From: JAZQNC01 sp045536155 | Lineage (GTDB): Bacteria; Bacillota; Clostridia; Oscillospirales; CAG-272 | Assembly (NCBI GenBank): GCA_045536155.1 | Contig: JAZSMZ010000032.1 | Location: 1 to 13,400, forward strand | Direction of reading: 5' to 3' | DNA length: 13,400 nt | Shown: positions 12,548 through 13,400 of the stretch, piece after piece | Layout: the number at the start of each line of letters is the position of its first letter | How positions within the stretch are numbered: position 1 is the first letter of the stretch | Position numbers and translations under genes: made by a program | The notes under the pieces: model-generated | What the model was told of the DNA's origin: nothing | What the model saw: only the letters and a program-made list of their open reading frames with translations | The model's database searches: none

Positions 12548-13400
12548 ATGAAAAAAGAACTGCCAAAGACCTATGACCCTGCATCGTTTGAGGACTCGCT
12601 TTATAAGTTCTGGAATGAAAAGGGCTACTTTACTCCGAGTGATGATCACTCCAAAACCCCCTTCTCGCTCGTAATTCCCCCTCCGAACGTAACAGGCCAG
12701 CTTCACATGGGCCATGCGCTCAATAACACCTTCCAGGATATCATCGTCCGTACCAAGAGGATGCAGGGATACAACACCCTTTGGGTACCCGGCACCGACC
12801 ATGCGGGCATCGCTACCCAGATCAAGGTAGAAGCTGAGCTTCGCAAGGTGGGCAAGACCCGCTACGACCTTGGCCGCGATCCCTTTATCGAAAAGGTTTG
12901 GGAATGGAAGACCCAGTACGGCGGCAGAATCGTTGAGCAGCTTAAAAAGCTCGGTTCCTCCTGTGACTGGACTCGTGAGCGCTTCACCATGGACGAGATG
13001 CTCTCAAAGGCTGTCCGCAAGACCTTCGTTTCCCTTTACAACAAGGGACTCATCTATCGCGGACTCCGCATAATCAATTGGTGCACCAGCTGTAACACCG
13101 CTATCTCCGATGCTGAGATCGAGTTCAAGGAGCTCGAGGGCGCACTCTGGCACATCAGATATCAGGTCAAGGACAGCGACGAGTATGTTATCGTTGCAAC
13201 AACTCGTCCCGAAACCATGCTGGGCGATACAGGTGTTGCGGTTAACCCCAACGATGAGAGATATGCTCATCTCGTCGGCAAGACGCTCATTTTGCCCCTT
13301 GTCGGACGCGAGATCCCGATCTTTGCCGACGAATACGTCGAAATGGATTTCGGTACAGGTGCCGTAAAGGTAACTCCCGGACATGACCCGAACGACTTTG
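12548..13400 (+). CDS. valS: Valyl-tRNA synthetase, N-terminal part (3' end missing)
   Basis: ValS attaches valine to tRNA-Val in the cytoplasm and edits mischarged threonine. The first 284 codons are present of the roughly 880 usual for the family, and the frame is open to the window edge. The class I signature is IPPPNVTGQLHMGHAL (43-58), with HMGH at 53-56 as the HIGH box. WVPGTDHAGIATQ (79-91) is the next conserved block. The inserted editing domain begins with ATTRPETMLGD (217-227) and contains FGTGAVKVTPGHDPNDF (268-284), where the window ends. The KMSKS loop, anticodon-binding domain and C-terminal coiled coil lie beyond the edge. The ATG at 12548 has AAGGAG 10 bases upstream and begins MKKELPKTYDP, as in other Firmicutes. 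The T-box leader with a GTC specifier independently supports valine specificity. Confidence 0.97.
   Translation, partial: MKKELPKTYDPASFEDSLYKFWNEKGYFTPSDDHSKTPFSLVIPPPNVTGQLHMGHALNNTFQDIIVRTKRMQGYNTLWVPGTDHAGIATQIKVEAELRKVGKTRYDLGRDPFIEKVWEWKTQYGGRIVEQLKKLGSSCDWTRERFTMDEMLSKAVRKTFVSLYNKGLIYRGLRIINWCTSCNTAISDAEIEFKELEGALWHIRYQVKDSDEYVIVATTRPETMLGDTGVAVNPNDERYAHLVGKTLILPLVGREIPIFADEYVEMDFGTGAVKVTPGHDPNDF

Noticed and set aside
12208..12576. A 122-codon plus-strand frame across the T-box region
   Set aside because: It overlaps the T-box structure and the start of valS in another frame. The RNA elements explain the sequence.
1..13400. CRISPR arrays, transposases, phage genes, tRNA or rRNA genes, toxin-antitoxin pairs
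   Set aside because: None is visible. All long frames that carry recognisable motifs are listed as genes.

Overview
This 13.4 kb window looks chromosomal and most likely comes from an uncultured, gut-type clostridial Firmicute (Oscillospirales or Christensenellales are plausible; the lineage is inferred). The basis is a canonical T-box leader ahead of valS, good sigma-A type promoters with 17-base spacers, Shine-Dalgarno-led genes at short spacings, a clostridial-style FeoB with FeoA, and an MltG with a long cytoplasmic tail. I see no rRNA, tRNA, CRISPR array, transposase or phage gene.

Layout: eleven genes are read on the minus strand, from about 12.1 kb down to position 1, and one gene (valS) is read on the plus strand at the right edge. 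In the direction of minus-strand transcription they are: (1) feoA-feoB, ferrous iron uptake; (2) rlmA, a 23S rRNA guanine-N1 methyltransferase, with its own promoter overlapping the feoB stop and a clear intrinsic terminator; (3) metA (homoserine O-acetyltransferase type, TTG start), an AlgI-like MBOAT O-acyltransferase and a DHHW protein, probably one transcript; (4) a new promoter, then a multi-zinc-ribbon protein of unknown role, a GNAT acetyltransferase, a DJ-1/PfpI protein, 5-formyltetrahydrofolate cyclo-ligase, a CPBP-family membrane protein with altered catalytic residues, and mltG (endolytic murein transglycosylase), which runs off the left edge.

On the plus strand, a promoter at 12159-12187 drives a T-box leader with a GTC (valine) specifier and a T-box-controlled terminator, followed by the first 284 codons of valS. 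The feoAB and valS promoters are divergent, with their -35 boxes only 10 bases apart.

Most of the window is ordinary housekeeping sequence, and I do not claim a new system. The parts most worth a second look are the metA-MBOAT-DHHW transcription unit, the CPBP protein lacking two expected catalytic residues, the uncharacterised zinc-ribbon protein, a 32-base in-phase copy of the DHHW gene's 3' end in the next intergenic space, an 11-base inverted repeat bracketing the metA promoter and leader, and the roughly 245-residue cytoplasmic extension of MltG with repeated Thr/Pro motifs.
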